The notes under the pieces: model-generated
What the model was told of the DNA's origin: nothing
Seen by the model: only the letters and a program-made list of their open reading frames with translations
Databases searched by the model: none
Shown: positions 37,791 to 46,402 of the stretch, one piece after another
Position numbering within the stretch: position 1 is the stretch's first letter
Layout: every line of letters begins with the position of its first letter
NCBI GenBank assembly: GCA_035506135.1
Contig: DATJPY010000067.1
Coordinates: 4,346-68,345 of the forward strand
Source of the DNA: DATJPY01 sp035506135
GTDB taxonomy: Bacteria; Myxococcota_A; UBA9160; PR03
DNA: 64,000 nt
Direction: 5' to 3'
Made by a program: the position numbers and the translations under genes

Positions 37791-38851
37791 CCGGATCCTC
37801 CCTTCTGCGCGGCTGCACGCCCAGCGCCCGGCTTCGCCCCAGGCGGGATCGCGACCGCGACGCCGGCGATCTGGCGCAGGCGCGCCGCGATGCGCCGCAC
37901 CGTGCGGTCTCCTGCGAACGCCGTCGCCTTCGAGGGCCGCGGGATCTCTCCGGCGTCGGCGCGCCGGTGCTCGCCCGCCTCGACCAGGAAGAGCACGCAG
38001 CGCAGCGCCTCGAAGTGGCGGAGCGCGCGCGGGTCGAGCGCGCGTCGCCGCCGGTAGGCGCGCAGGTAGAGCGCGACGAGCACGCGGCGCGCGGCGTCGG
38101 CGAGCGGCGCGGAGCCGGGGGGCAGCCGGATCTCGCCCTGGGTCATGAGCGCGATCGAGGCGCCGACGTCGTACTCCGGCGGCGCCTCCCGCACGCGCGT
38201 CCAGTCGATCACCCCCGAGACGGCGCGCCCGTCGATCATCACGTTGAGAGGATGGAAGTCGCCGTGACATATCACGGACGTCGAAGTGGGTGGCCCGGCC
38301 CGCAGCCAGTCGAGGGCGGGGCGCAGGCCGTCGAGCGCGAGGCGCTCGACCTCGCCGGTCGCGAAGTCGAGGTCGCGGCCGGCGGCGAGCCGATCGGCCG
38401 GCACGCCGGCCGCCGCGAGGTCGCGCAGCACGGCGACCGCATCCAGCGAATGGAGCTGTGCCTGGGCGTCGGCGAGGAGCGCCGGAATGCGCGGAAGCAC
38501 CGTCGAGGCGAGCGCCCGCAGGGCGTTCCGCCCCGCGACGCGCTCGAGGATCAGGAACGCGCCCGGGAGCCCGCTCGACTCGTCCCCGACGGCGAGCGCA
38601 CGCGGCGTGGGGAACCCGCGCGCCGCAACCGCCTCGTGGACGGCGCCCTCGAAGCGCGCCTGCGCAGCGCCCTGCTCGGCGCGGTAGAGGCGGAGCACCA
38701 GCGGCGCATCGAACGGGGGCTTCGCCTCTGTGAGCCGGAACGCGAAGATCGCGGTGTCGAAGCCGCCGTGGATGCGCACCGGCGCCTCGGCGAACGCGAG
38801 CGCCGGCGCGGCGAGCTCGCGCCGCAGCCACGCGAGCAGCCGCTGCGCCAT
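37787..38851 (-). CDS. aminoglycoside phosphotransferase (APH)-family kinase
   Basis: A 354-residue kinase-like protein. The catalytic loop is CHGDFHPLNVM (His196, Asp198, Asn203) and the metal-binding aspartate is Asp216 in VIDWTRV, both typical of APH/choline kinase folds. N-terminal lobe features include GFDTAIFAFRLTEA and LVLRLYRAEQ. This family phosphorylates many small hydroxyl substrates, and drug resistance should not be assumed. It resembles homologues near acyl-CoA dehydrogenase genes (ACAD10/11-type kinases). It is translationally coupled to the WPHHFD protein. A serine- or hydroxyacid-kinase role is possible. Confidence 0.85.
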   Translation of the reverse strand: MAQRLLAWLRRELAAPALAFAEAPVRIHGGFDTAIFAFRLTEAKPPFDAPLVLRLYRAEQGAAQARFEGAVHEAVAARGFPTPRALAVGDESSGLPGAFLILERVAGRNALRALASTVLPRIPALLADAQAQLHSLDAVAVLRDLAAAGVPADRLAAGRDLDFATGEVERLALDGLRPALDWLRAGPPTSTSVICHGDFHPLNVMIDGRAVSGVIDWTRVREAPPEYDVGASIALMTQGEIRLPPGSAPLADAARRVLVALYLRAYRRRRALDPRALRHFEALRCVLFLVEAGEHRRADAGEIPRPSKATAFAGDRTVRRIAARLRQIAGVAVAIPPGAKPGAGRAAAQKGGSG

Positions 38852-38881
38852 CGCCGCGTCGGCACCCGGGTCGCCCAGGGG

Positions 38882-39337
38882 CTAGCTCGCGCCTCCCGCG
38901 GGAGGCGCGAACGCTCCCGGGTTGTAGTAGAAGCGCTCGGCCGCGATCTTGCCGCCCTTCAGCTCGTGGATGGCGATCTCGCTCAGCTTCACCGTCCGTC
39001 CATCGCGCAGGTGCACCACGGCGTCCCACTCGATGCAGATCTTGTTCTTCCCGGTCCAGACGTTGCGCGCCTTCCAGGTGGTGCCGGACTGCATCTGCTC
39101 CCACTGCTCGAGCTTGGCCTCGAGTCCCGCCATGCCGGTCACCGTGTTGCCGCTGGCCTCGATCGACGTGCAGTTCTCGGCATAGAGCTCACGCAGGGCT
39201 GCGTGCGGCTGGTTGGTGAGCTTCACGATCCGGCGCGCGAACGCATCGAGCGAGCTGCCGGGCTTCTTGGCGCTCCGCCTGGCCGCGGCCTTGCGGGCCG
39301 GCTTGCGCCGGGTCTTCTTCTTGCCCTTCGTAGCCAT
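38882..39337 (-). CDS. SnoaL/NTF2-like protein with Lys/Arg-rich tail
   Basis: A 151-residue protein starting at ATG 39337 behind a strong AAGGAGGG. The first 25 residues are almost all Lys, Arg, Ala and Pro (KKKTRRKPARKAAARRSAKK), like the tails of bacterial histone H1-like proteins. The remainder is a cone-shaped NTF2-like domain: LDAFARRIVKLTNQPHAALRE, ELYAENCTSIEASG, WKARNVWTGKNKICIEWDAV and IHELKGGKIAAERFYYNPG. Members are polyketide cyclases, isomerases or simple binding folds. The basic tail suggests nucleic acid, polyphosphate or membrane-phosphate binding. Confidence 0.8.
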   Translation of the reverse strand: MATKGKKKTRRKPARKAAARRSAKKPGSSLDAFARRIVKLTNQPHAALRELYAENCTSIEASGNTVTGMAGLEAKLEQWEQMQSGTTWKARNVWTGKNKICIEWDAVVHLRDGRTVKLSEIAIHELKGGKIAAERFYYNPGAFAPPAGGAS

Positions 39338-39363
39338 GTGTCCCTCCTTGGCGATGGCGCGGG

Positions 39364-40422
39364 TCAGCCGCGCATCAGTCCGCGACCGGTGATGAGCGGC
39401 AGGTCGAGCGCCGAGAGCAGTCCCGGCCGCGCCTCGCAGACGGCCGGGATCGCGTTCACCAGGCGCGTCGCCGTGAGCAGCACGCCGCCGACCGCGTGAT
39501 CGCCGCGCTCGTCCCAGAACTCGAACTCGCATCTCATCCCCGGCGTCCCCGCGATCAGCACCCGATAGCTTCCCTTGCCGCTCGGCCACTCCGGCGCGAG
39601 GTCGTCGTCGAGGCGGGTCACGTGCTCGACCACGAGCGCGGGCCGGCCGCGCACGATGCCCTGCAGCTCGAAGCGCAGCGCCGCCATCGTGCCGACCTCG
39701 ACCCGATGCGCGCCGATCTGGATCGGGCGCGTCGCAGGGCGCCGCTCGTGCAGCTCGCGCAGCGACTCGATCTGGACGCCGAGGCCCTCGGCCAGGAGCC
39801 GCACCGTCCCGCCCCAGCCGAAGCCGAGGACGCCGGGCTGGAGCAGCATGGGCACGTGATCGAGCGGCTTGCCGAAGCCCATGATGTCGAACAGCACTGC
39901 CGGCTGGTCGTAGGTGGCGTAGTTGATGATCTCCTGCACGCGCACCTCGTCCCAGCGCTGGCACAGGCCCGTGAGCACCAGCGGGAGCACGTCGTTCGCG
40001 AAGCCGGGATCGATCCCCGAGGTGAAGAAGGAGCTGCCGCCCTTGCGGCACGCCTCCTCGAGCTGCTCGGTGAACTGCGGCAGCAGCGTCGCCGGGTGCA
40101 CCAGGCCGACGACGGAGCTCGACACCACGTTCTTGCCCGACGCGAGGATGCGCGCCATGTCGGCGACGGCCTCGAACGGGCGGCGGTCCGCGGTCGCGGT
40201 GTAGCAGACGCAGTCGGCGTCGAGCGCGAGGATCGCATCGGCGTCGTGGGTCGCCGCGACACCGACCGGCGCGGTGCCGGCGAGCTCGCCGGCATCGCGC
40301 CCGGCCTTCTCCGGCCCGTGCACGAAGACGCCCGCGAGCTCGAGCTCCGGATGGTCGAGGATGGCGCTCAGCGCGAAGCGACCCACGTTCCCCGTGCTCC
40401 ACTGGATCACCCGGTACGCCAT
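39364..40422 (-). CDS. NAD(P)-dependent dehydrogenase of the DapB-like/amine dehydrogenase family
   Basis: A 352-residue Rossmann-fold enzyme. The nucleotide site is YRVIQWSTGNVGRFALSAIL near residue 3. The family's GKNVVSSSVVGLVHP and the signature SSFFTSGIDPGFANDVLPLVL follow, and the C-terminal domain contains TPGMRCEFEFWDERGDHAVG. This set is annotated in actinobacteria and others as dihydrodipicolinate reductase-like or 2,4-diaminopentanoate dehydrogenase-like. The real substrate is generally unproven. ATG 40422 follows GGGAGGG. It may be cotranscribed with the NTF2-like gene 26 bases downstream. Confidence 0.82.
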   Translation of the reverse strand: MAYRVIQWSTGNVGRFALSAILDHPELELAGVFVHGPEKAGRDAGELAGTAPVGVAATHDADAILALDADCVCYTATADRRPFEAVADMARILASGKNVVSSSVVGLVHPATLLPQFTEQLEEACRKGGSSFFTSGIDPGFANDVLPLVLTGLCQRWDEVRVQEIINYATYDQPAVLFDIMGFGKPLDHVPMLLQPGVLGFGWGGTVRLLAEGLGVQIESLRELHERRPATRPIQIGAHRVEVGTMAALRFELQGIVRGRPALVVEHVTRLDDDLAPEWPSGKGSYRVLIAGTPGMRCEFEFWDERGDHAVGGVLLTATRLVNAIPAVCEARPGLLSALDLPLITGRGLMRG

Positions 40423-40470
40423 GTCGCCCTCCCGTTGGCCCGCCTTCCGGCGTTGTGGGATGCTAGCCGC

Positions 40471-40839
40471 ATGGCGGACCTCGAGGCACTGGTGCGCCTG
40501 CTCACGCGCGGCGCCGAGGCGGCGCGCGGCGAGGCGAGCCGGATCCTCGACGAGCTGGTGGCGCGCGGCGACCTGTCGCGCGCGGAGGCCGACCTTGCGC
40601 TCGAGCGCGTGCGCGAGGCGGTCGAGGCCAACCGGCGCTGGCTCGACGAGCGGGTGGTCGCGCCGCTGCGCGACGCGCTGCGCGGTGCCGGCGGTGCGCT
40701 GCGGCGGGCGCTCGACGAGGCGCCGCGCGATGGAGGCCCGCGCGAGGACGCGCTGCTCGCGCGCTTCGCGGCGCTCGAGGAGCGGCTGGCCCGCGTCGAG
40801 GCACGCCTCGCGCGAACCGGCGCCCCCGCCGACGGCTGA
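40471..40839 (+). CDS. phasin-like coiled-coil protein
   Basis: A 122-residue highly charged alpha-helical protein. Heptad-like repeats run through ALVRLLTRGAEAARGEASRI, AEADLALERVREAVEANRRW and, at the end, LLARFAALEERLARVEARL, which predicts a C-terminal coiled coil for oligomerisation. The pattern matches phasin-like (PhaF/PhaI) polyhydroxyalkanoate granule proteins and the small proteins that accompany UbiB-type genes. The UbiB gene follows by 13 bases. Direct granule binding is not proven by sequence. Confidence 0.7.
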   Translation: MADLEALVRLLTRGAEAARGEASRILDELVARGDLSRAEADLALERVREAVEANRRWLDERVVAPLRDALRGAGGALRRALDEAPRDGGPREDALLARFAALEERLARVEARLARTGAPADG

Positions 40840-40852
40840 GCGGGAGGCCTGC

Positions 40853-42562
40853 GTGCGGCTCGACACCCTCGTCAAGCTCCCCCAGACCTACCGGAGCCTG
40901 GCTCGCGTGCGCGAGATCCTGGCCGTGGTCGCCAAGTACGGCTTCGGCGACCTGGTGGCGCGCCTCGATCTCGAGAGCGCGCTCGAGCGCGCCCGCAATC
41001 TGCTGCGGTCGCGCCGCAACCGGCGCGACCTGATCCGCTACACCACGGAGGAACGCATCCGGCTCGCCTTCGAGGAGCTCGGTCCGACGTTCGTGAAGCT
41101 CGGCCAGATCCTCGCCACGCGGCCCGACCTGGTTCCGATGACCCTGGTGCAGGAGCTGCGCAAGCTGCAGGACGCCGTGCCGCCGTTCCCCTCCGAGGAG
41201 GCGCGCCGCGAGATCCAGCGCGCGCTCGGCCGCCCGATCGACGAGGTGTTCGCACGCTTCGAGGACGCGCCGCTCGCCGCCGCCTCGATCGCGCAGGTGC
41301 ACCGGGCATGGCTGCCCGGCGGGGAGCCCGTGGTCGTCAAGGTGCGCCGGCCGAATCTCGAGAGCACCGTGCGGACCGACGTCGAGATCCTGCGCGCCCT
41401 GGCGTCGGTGCTCGAGGAGAACGCGCCGGAGCTGCGACAGGTGCAGCCGGAGGCGATCGTGGAGGAGTTCGCGCACGCCATCGGCCGCGAGCTCGATCTG
41501 CGCAACGAGGCCTACAACCTGCTGCGCTTCGCCGCCAACTTCGCCGGCGACGCCCACGTGCACGTGCCCCGCGTCCATCTCGACCTGTCCAGCGAGACGG
41601 TGCTCGTGATGGAGTACGTCGACGGCATCAAGGCCTCGAATCTCGCCGCGCTCGATCGCGCCGGCATCGACCGCAAGCGGCTCGCCGCGCTCGGCGTCGA
41701 GTTCTGCCTGAAGCAGGTCTTCGAGCACGGCTTCTTCCACGCCGATCCGCACCCGGGGAATCTCTTCGTGCTGCCCGGTCCCGTGATCGCGCCGATCGAC
41801 ATGGGAATGATGGGCTCGCTCGACGCGGAGACGATCGACGCGCTGCTGGAGCTGCTGGTCGGCATCCTGATGCGCGACCCCGACAAGATCATCGCGCTGC
41901 TCCAGCGCCTGCGGCTGGTGGACGACCGGGTCGACGTGCAGCGGATGCGCCGCGACGTACGCGAGCTGGTCGACCGCTACTACGCCGTGCCGATCGCCTC
42001 GGTGGACGTGGCGGTGCTGATCGGCCAGCTCTTCGAGGTGCTGCAGCGACACCGGGTGGTGGTGCCCTCCGAGCTGCTGCTGATCGGGAAGGCGCTGGCG
42101 ACGATCGAGGGCATGGCGCGCGAGCTCGACCCCGCTCTGGATCCCATCCGGGCGATCCGCCCCTACGTGCTGCGCGTCTACCTGCGCCGCCTCGCCGATC
42201 CGCGCTTCGTGGCGCGCGACGCCCTCGAGCTGGCGCGCGAGTGGGCCGACGCCGCGACCTCGCTGCCCGGCGACCTGCGCGCCATCGCCCGGGACCTGCG
42301 CCGCGGCGAGCTGCGGCTCGGCATGCGCGCCGAGGGGCTGGAGACCCTGGTGCGCGAGCAGGCGCGCGGCGCGAACCGGGTGGCGCTCGCGCTCGTGCTG
42401 GCGGCGACGCTGGTCGGCTCGGCGATGCTCCTCGGCGGCGCGGTCGGCCCGGTGGTGCTCGGCCTCCCCCTCGGCACCTGGCTCGGCCTCGGCGGCCTCG
42501 GCCTCGCCGGCTCGAGCTGGCTGCTGCTGGCGTTCGGATTCCTGCGCTCGGGACGCTTCTAG
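40853..42562 (+). CDS. UbiB/AarF/ABC1 family atypical kinase
   Basis: A 569-residue ABC1-family protein. The diagnostic KXGQ motif is FVKLGQILATRPDLVP. The alanine-rich nucleotide loop is AAASIAQVHRAW, the phosphate-loop lysine lies in VVVKVRRPN, and the catalytic-site and metal motifs are HADPHPGNLFVLP and APIDMGMMGSL. Two C-terminal transmembrane helices (VALALVLAATLVGSAMLLGG and the last 30 residues) anchor it. The family supports ubiquinone or other prenyl-lipid synthesis and lipid handling through ATPase activity. GTG 40853 follows GGGAGG. Its stop shares CTAG with the convergent membrane-protein gene. Confidence 0.92.
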   Translation: MRLDTLVKLPQTYRSLARVREILAVVAKYGFGDLVARLDLESALERARNLLRSRRNRRDLIRYTTEERIRLAFEELGPTFVKLGQILATRPDLVPMTLVQELRKLQDAVPPFPSEEARREIQRALGRPIDEVFARFEDAPLAAASIAQVHRAWLPGGEPVVVKVRRPNLESTVRTDVEILRALASVLEENAPELRQVQPEAIVEEFAHAIGRELDLRNEAYNLLRFAANFAGDAHVHVPRVHLDLSSETVLVMEYVDGIKASNLAALDRAGIDRKRLAALGVEFCLKQVFEHGFFHADPHPGNLFVLPGPVIAPIDMGMMGSLDAETIDALLELLVGILMRDPDKIIALLQRLRLVDDRVDVQRMRRDVRELVDRYYAVPIASVDVAVLIGQLFEVLQRHRVVVPSELLLIGKALATIEGMARELDPALDPIRAIRPYVLRVYLRRLADPRFVARDALELAREWADAATSLPGDLRAIARDLRRGELRLGMRAEGLETLVREQARGANRVALALVLAATLVGSAMLLGGAVGPVVLGLPLGTWLGLGGLGLAGSSWLLLAFGFLRSGRF

Positions 42563-43356
42563 GCGCGCGCCGGATGGCGCGCGGTGAGCCAGCGCTTGTA
42601 GCCGGCCGTCGGGAAGAAGGTGAGGAAGAGCAGGGCAACCGCGCCGATGTTGAGCCCGCACGTGAGCGACACCACGACCTGGATGATCGGCCGCCCCACC
42701 TCGACGACCCACTGCGACGTGCTGCCCGAGAGCCGGAAGTACCAGACGCGCGCGAGCGGGTCGGCGAAGGCCATCACGGTGGTGAGCGCGCCCCACACGC
42801 CCCAGAGCAGGAACCGGTTGGTGACGACGGGATCGGCCAGGCCGAGCGCGAGGCGGCGCCGCTGCTTCGCCCAGTAGGCGAAGGACTCGCCGGCGACCCA
42901 GATCCACGCGGAGAGCCGCGCCGTCCAGTGGATCCAGTAGGCCAGCCCGGGCAGCAGGCGGATCGCGAAGCCGTCGTCGACGCCGAGCCAGATCCCCATC
43001 GACACCATGATGCCGATGGTGACACCGATGCCGGTTGCAGCCCCGCGCGACGCGGGCCGGAACGTGCGCTGCGTGAAGAGCAGGAGGCAGGTGAGGCCGA
43101 ACGTGGACGTCGCGAAGAAGCCCGCGTTCATCGAGCGCACGGCGGCGTCGGGCAACGTGATCGAGGCAGACGACCAGCCGACGTAGGTCCCGACGCTGAG
43201 CGCGGTCGCGATCCCCGAGTAGACCACGAAGTAGAGTCCGAGCCAGCGCTCCGGACCGCGCGCGCCGGCCGGCGCCATCCGCAGGAGCCGCACGCCGATG
43301 GCGAAGCTGAGCCCGAGCAGTCCCAGCTCGACCAGGCCGCTGATCGCTTCGAGCAC
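42559..43356 (-). CDS. multi-spanning membrane protein of unknown function
   Basis: A 265-residue hydrophobic protein with about seven transmembrane helices, starting at GTG 43356 behind GGAGG. Readable segments are VLEAISGLVELGLLGLSFAI, RGPERWLGLYFVVYSGIATA, RSMNAGFFATSTFGLTCLLL and GRPIIQVVVSLTCGLNIGAV. The seven-helix count and aromatic residues between helices recall sensor-type 7TM domains, but no conserved lysine for retinal is apparent. I do not recognise a family. Its upstream gap holds the duplicated repeat at 43427-43578. Confidence 0.65.
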   Translation of the reverse strand: MLEAISGLVELGLLGLSFAIGVRLLRMAPAGARGPERWLGLYFVVYSGIATALSVGTYVGWSSASITLPDAAVRSMNAGFFATSTFGLTCLLLFTQRTFRPASRGAATGIGVTIGIMVSMGIWLGVDDGFAIRLLPGLAYWIHWTARLSAWIWVAGESFAYWAKQRRRLALGLADPVVTNRFLLWGVWGALTTVMAFADPLARVWYFRLSGSTSQWVVEVGRPIIQVVVSLTCGLNIGAVALLFLTFFPTAGYKRWLTARHPARA

Positions 43357-43426
43357 GGCGCGCCCTCCCCGGCTTCGGCTCTCTTCGGCATGCGGCCGGG
43401 AATCCTGAGGGCCGTGGCGAGGTTGA

Positions 43427-43484
43427 GTGCTGAGCTGCAGCACGTCCTGATCGACGTCGCTCGCCTGCGGCTCGCTGCGCGCGG
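43427..43484. repeat. direct repeat copy 1
   Basis: A 58-bp unit starting GTGCTGAGCTGCAGCACGTC is repeated 79 bp later with three mismatches (43506-43563). It lies in the gap between the leftward membrane-protein gene and the rightward RNA methyltransferase gene, and encodes nothing I can recognise. It includes the short palindrome GCC-TGC-GGC. Immediately after it comes a hairpin with the same TGC loop. Confidence 0.85.
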
Positions 43485-43501
43485 ATCGGCCTGCGGCCGA
43501 T
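43485..43501. repeat. hairpin following repeat copy 1
   Basis: ATCGGCC-TGC-GGCCGAT is a perfect 7-bp stem with a three-base loop. The second repeat copy is followed at the same position by a hairpin of different stem sequence but identical loop. Paired changes in both arms keep the structure, as expected if the RNA or DNA fold matters. It is followed by no T-run on the plus strand. Confidence 0.75.
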
Positions 43502-43505
43502 TGGG

Positions 43506-43563
43506 GTGCTGAGCTGCAGCCCGTCCTGATTGACTTCGCTCGCCTGCGGCTCGCTGCGCGCGG
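43506..43563. repeat. direct repeat copy 2
   Basis: Second copy of the 58-bp unit, differing from copy 1 at three positions only. The distance between copies is 79 bp including the hairpin. Two copies are too few and too irregular for a CRISPR array. The unit plus hairpin resembles REP/BIME-type extragenic palindromic elements, often spread by a RAYT transposase. None is encoded in this window. Confidence 0.85.
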
Positions 43564-43578
43564 CGCCTGCGGCGCCGC
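43560..43578. repeat. hairpin following repeat copy 2
   Basis: GCGGCGCC-TGC-GGCGCCGC is a perfect 8-bp stem with the same TGC loop as the hairpin after copy 1. The arms differ from copy 1 in a compensated manner. It may act as a terminator-like barrier ahead of the methyltransferase gene at 43641. Confidence 0.75.
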
Positions 43579-43640
43579 TTGCGGGATACTTCGGACGACC
43601 CGGCTGCCTCGGAGGCGACGGGGTGGGGCAGGGGAGGCGG

Positions 43641-44786
43641 GTGAAGCTCCAGGTCGTCGAGCCGTGTCCGCACCGCCCGCCGTGTCCCGGGTGTCCGCGC
43701 TACGGCGAGCCCGGCGTGGCGGGGACGGCGCTCGCGCGGCTCGCCGCGTTGGCTTCGGGCGCGGGCCTTCCCCCTCCCTCCGCGACGCAGGGTGCCCCCT
43801 TCGGCTACCGCGTGCGCGCGCGGCTCGTCGTGCGCGGGCGGGCGAGCTCGCCCAAGCTCGGCATCTTCGAGGCCGGGACGCATCGCGTGGTCGACATCCC
43901 CCGCTGCCGGGTGCACCACCCGCTGGTGAACCGGGTGGCGGCCGCCGCGCGCGACGCGATCCGCGCGGCGCGAACGCGCCCCTACGCGGAGCGCACGCAC
44001 GCGGGCGACCTGCGCGCGATCCAGGTCGTCGTCGAGCGCGCGAGCCAGACTGCGCAGGTCGTGCTCGTCGGCAACGCGGCCGAGCCGCGAGCCCTCGAGC
44101 CGCTGGCCGACGCGCTCGTTGCCTCGCTCGGCGCCGCCCTGCACAGCCTCTGGTGGAACGGCCAGCCGGCGCGCAGCAACGCGATCCTGGGACCGCACTG
44201 GCACCGCTGGCGCGGGCCCGAGGCGGTGCGCGAGGCGATCGGCGGGGCCGACGTCTTCTTCCCGCCCGGTGCCTTCGGGCAGAGCCACCTCGCTCTGGCC
44301 GATTCCATCGTCGAGCGGATCCACGGCTGGGTTCCCTCCGGCCGGCGCGTCGCCGAGCTCTATGCCGGCTGCGGGCCGATCGGTCTCGGCCTGCTCGCGC
44401 GCTCGTCGGCCGTCGCGCTGAACGAGCAGTCCGAGGGGGGCCTCCGCGGCCTCGCGCTCGGGCTCGCCGCGCGTCCCGCCGCGGAGCGCGCCCGCGCGCG
44501 GATCGCACCGGGGGCGGCCGGCGAGGTCGCGGCGGAGCTGCTCGCCGGAGCGGACGTCGCGATCGTCGATCCGCCGCGCAAGGGGCTCGACGCGGCGGCG
44601 CTCGCGGCGCTCTCCGCCGCGCCGCCCGCGATGCTCGCCTACGTCTCGTGCGACCTCGACTCGTTCGAGCGCGACGCGGCGGCGCTCCTCTCCGGCGGTC
44701 GGCTGCGGCTCGCCGAGCTCGCCGCCTACGACCTCTTCCCGAACACCGAGCACGTCGAGACGCTGGCCCGCTTCGAGGCCGTGTAG
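43641..44786 (+). CDS. RNA (uracil-C5) methyltransferase, TrmA/RlmD-like
   Basis: A 381-residue SAM-dependent methyltransferase of the TrmA/RlmC/RlmD type. The iron-sulfur cysteines are Cys9, Cys15 and Cys18 (C-X5-C-X2-C) and a fourth in VVDIPRCRVHHPL. SAM motif I reads VAELYAGCGPIGLGLL, the motif IVDPPRKGLD follows, and the nucleophilic cysteine is in AYVSCDLDSFERD. The terminal His/Glu element is NTEHVETLARFE. No N-terminal TRAM domain is present, so a rRNA target like that of RlmC is as likely as RlmD. GTG 43641 follows GGGGAGG. The aldehyde dehydrogenase gene begins ten bases later. Confidence 0.88.
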   Translation: MKLQVVEPCPHRPPCPGCPRYGEPGVAGTALARLAALASGAGLPPPSATQGAPFGYRVRARLVVRGRASSPKLGIFEAGTHRVVDIPRCRVHHPLVNRVAAAARDAIRAARTRPYAERTHAGDLRAIQVVVERASQTAQVVLVGNAAEPRALEPLADALVASLGAALHSLWWNGQPARSNAILGPHWHRWRGPEAVREAIGGADVFFPPGAFGQSHLALADSIVERIHGWVPSGRRVAELYAGCGPIGLGLLARSSAVALNEQSEGGLRGLALGLAARPAAERARARIAPGAAGEVAAELLAGADVAIVDPPRKGLDAAALAALSAAPPAMLAYVSCDLDSFERDAAALLSGGRLRLAELAAYDLFPNTEHVETLARFEAV

Positions 44787-44796
44787 ACTGGGAGCG

Positions 44797-46227
<1,431 letters not shown>

Positions 46228-46312
46228 CGGAGCCTGTGTGGGCCGACTTCCGCCCAGCGCCGCGGGGCCGCCCGCGCCCAGCGGTTGAGCGCGCTCCGGC
46301 CCGGCTGCCGAA

Positions 46313-46326
46313 GCGCTAGGCAGCGC
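46313..46326. promoter_or_regulatory. inverted repeat upstream of second sigma-54 promoter
   Basis: GCGCT-AGGC-AGCGC lies about 35 bases upstream of the -24 element at 46361. Its form is close to GCGCA-AGGCC-TGCGC upstream of the wax ester sigma-54 promoter. Both are candidates for binding the same activator. With a spacer of four bases here and five there, binding to both by one dimer is possible but not assured. Confidence 0.4.
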
Positions 46327-46360
46327 CGGGGTCGGCGCACCGCGCGCGCGCGCCGCGCGC

Positions 46361-46375
46361 GGCACGCGCCTTGCT
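46361..46375 (+). promoter_or_regulatory. sigma-54 promoter
   Basis: GGCACG-CGCC-TTGCT matches the -24/-12 consensus exactly in the core, with GG at 46361-46362 and GC at 46373-46374 ten bases apart. The base before GG is C rather than T. The predicted start near 46386 gives a leader of about 17 bases before ATG 46403. It would drive the five-gene ATP-grasp operon. The activator would be an NtrC-type protein, and one is encoded at 34624-36048. Confidence 0.75.
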
Positions 46376-46402
46376 CTGGGGTCCGCCGGGAGCGCCGCCC
46401 CG

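Noticed and set aside
37787..38851. Aminoglycoside resistance gene
   Set aside because: The APH fold is shared by many small-molecule kinases; nothing in the context indicates antibiotic resistance.
43427..43578. CRISPR array
   Set aside because: Only two repeats, no regular spacers of 30 to 40 bp and no cas genes.
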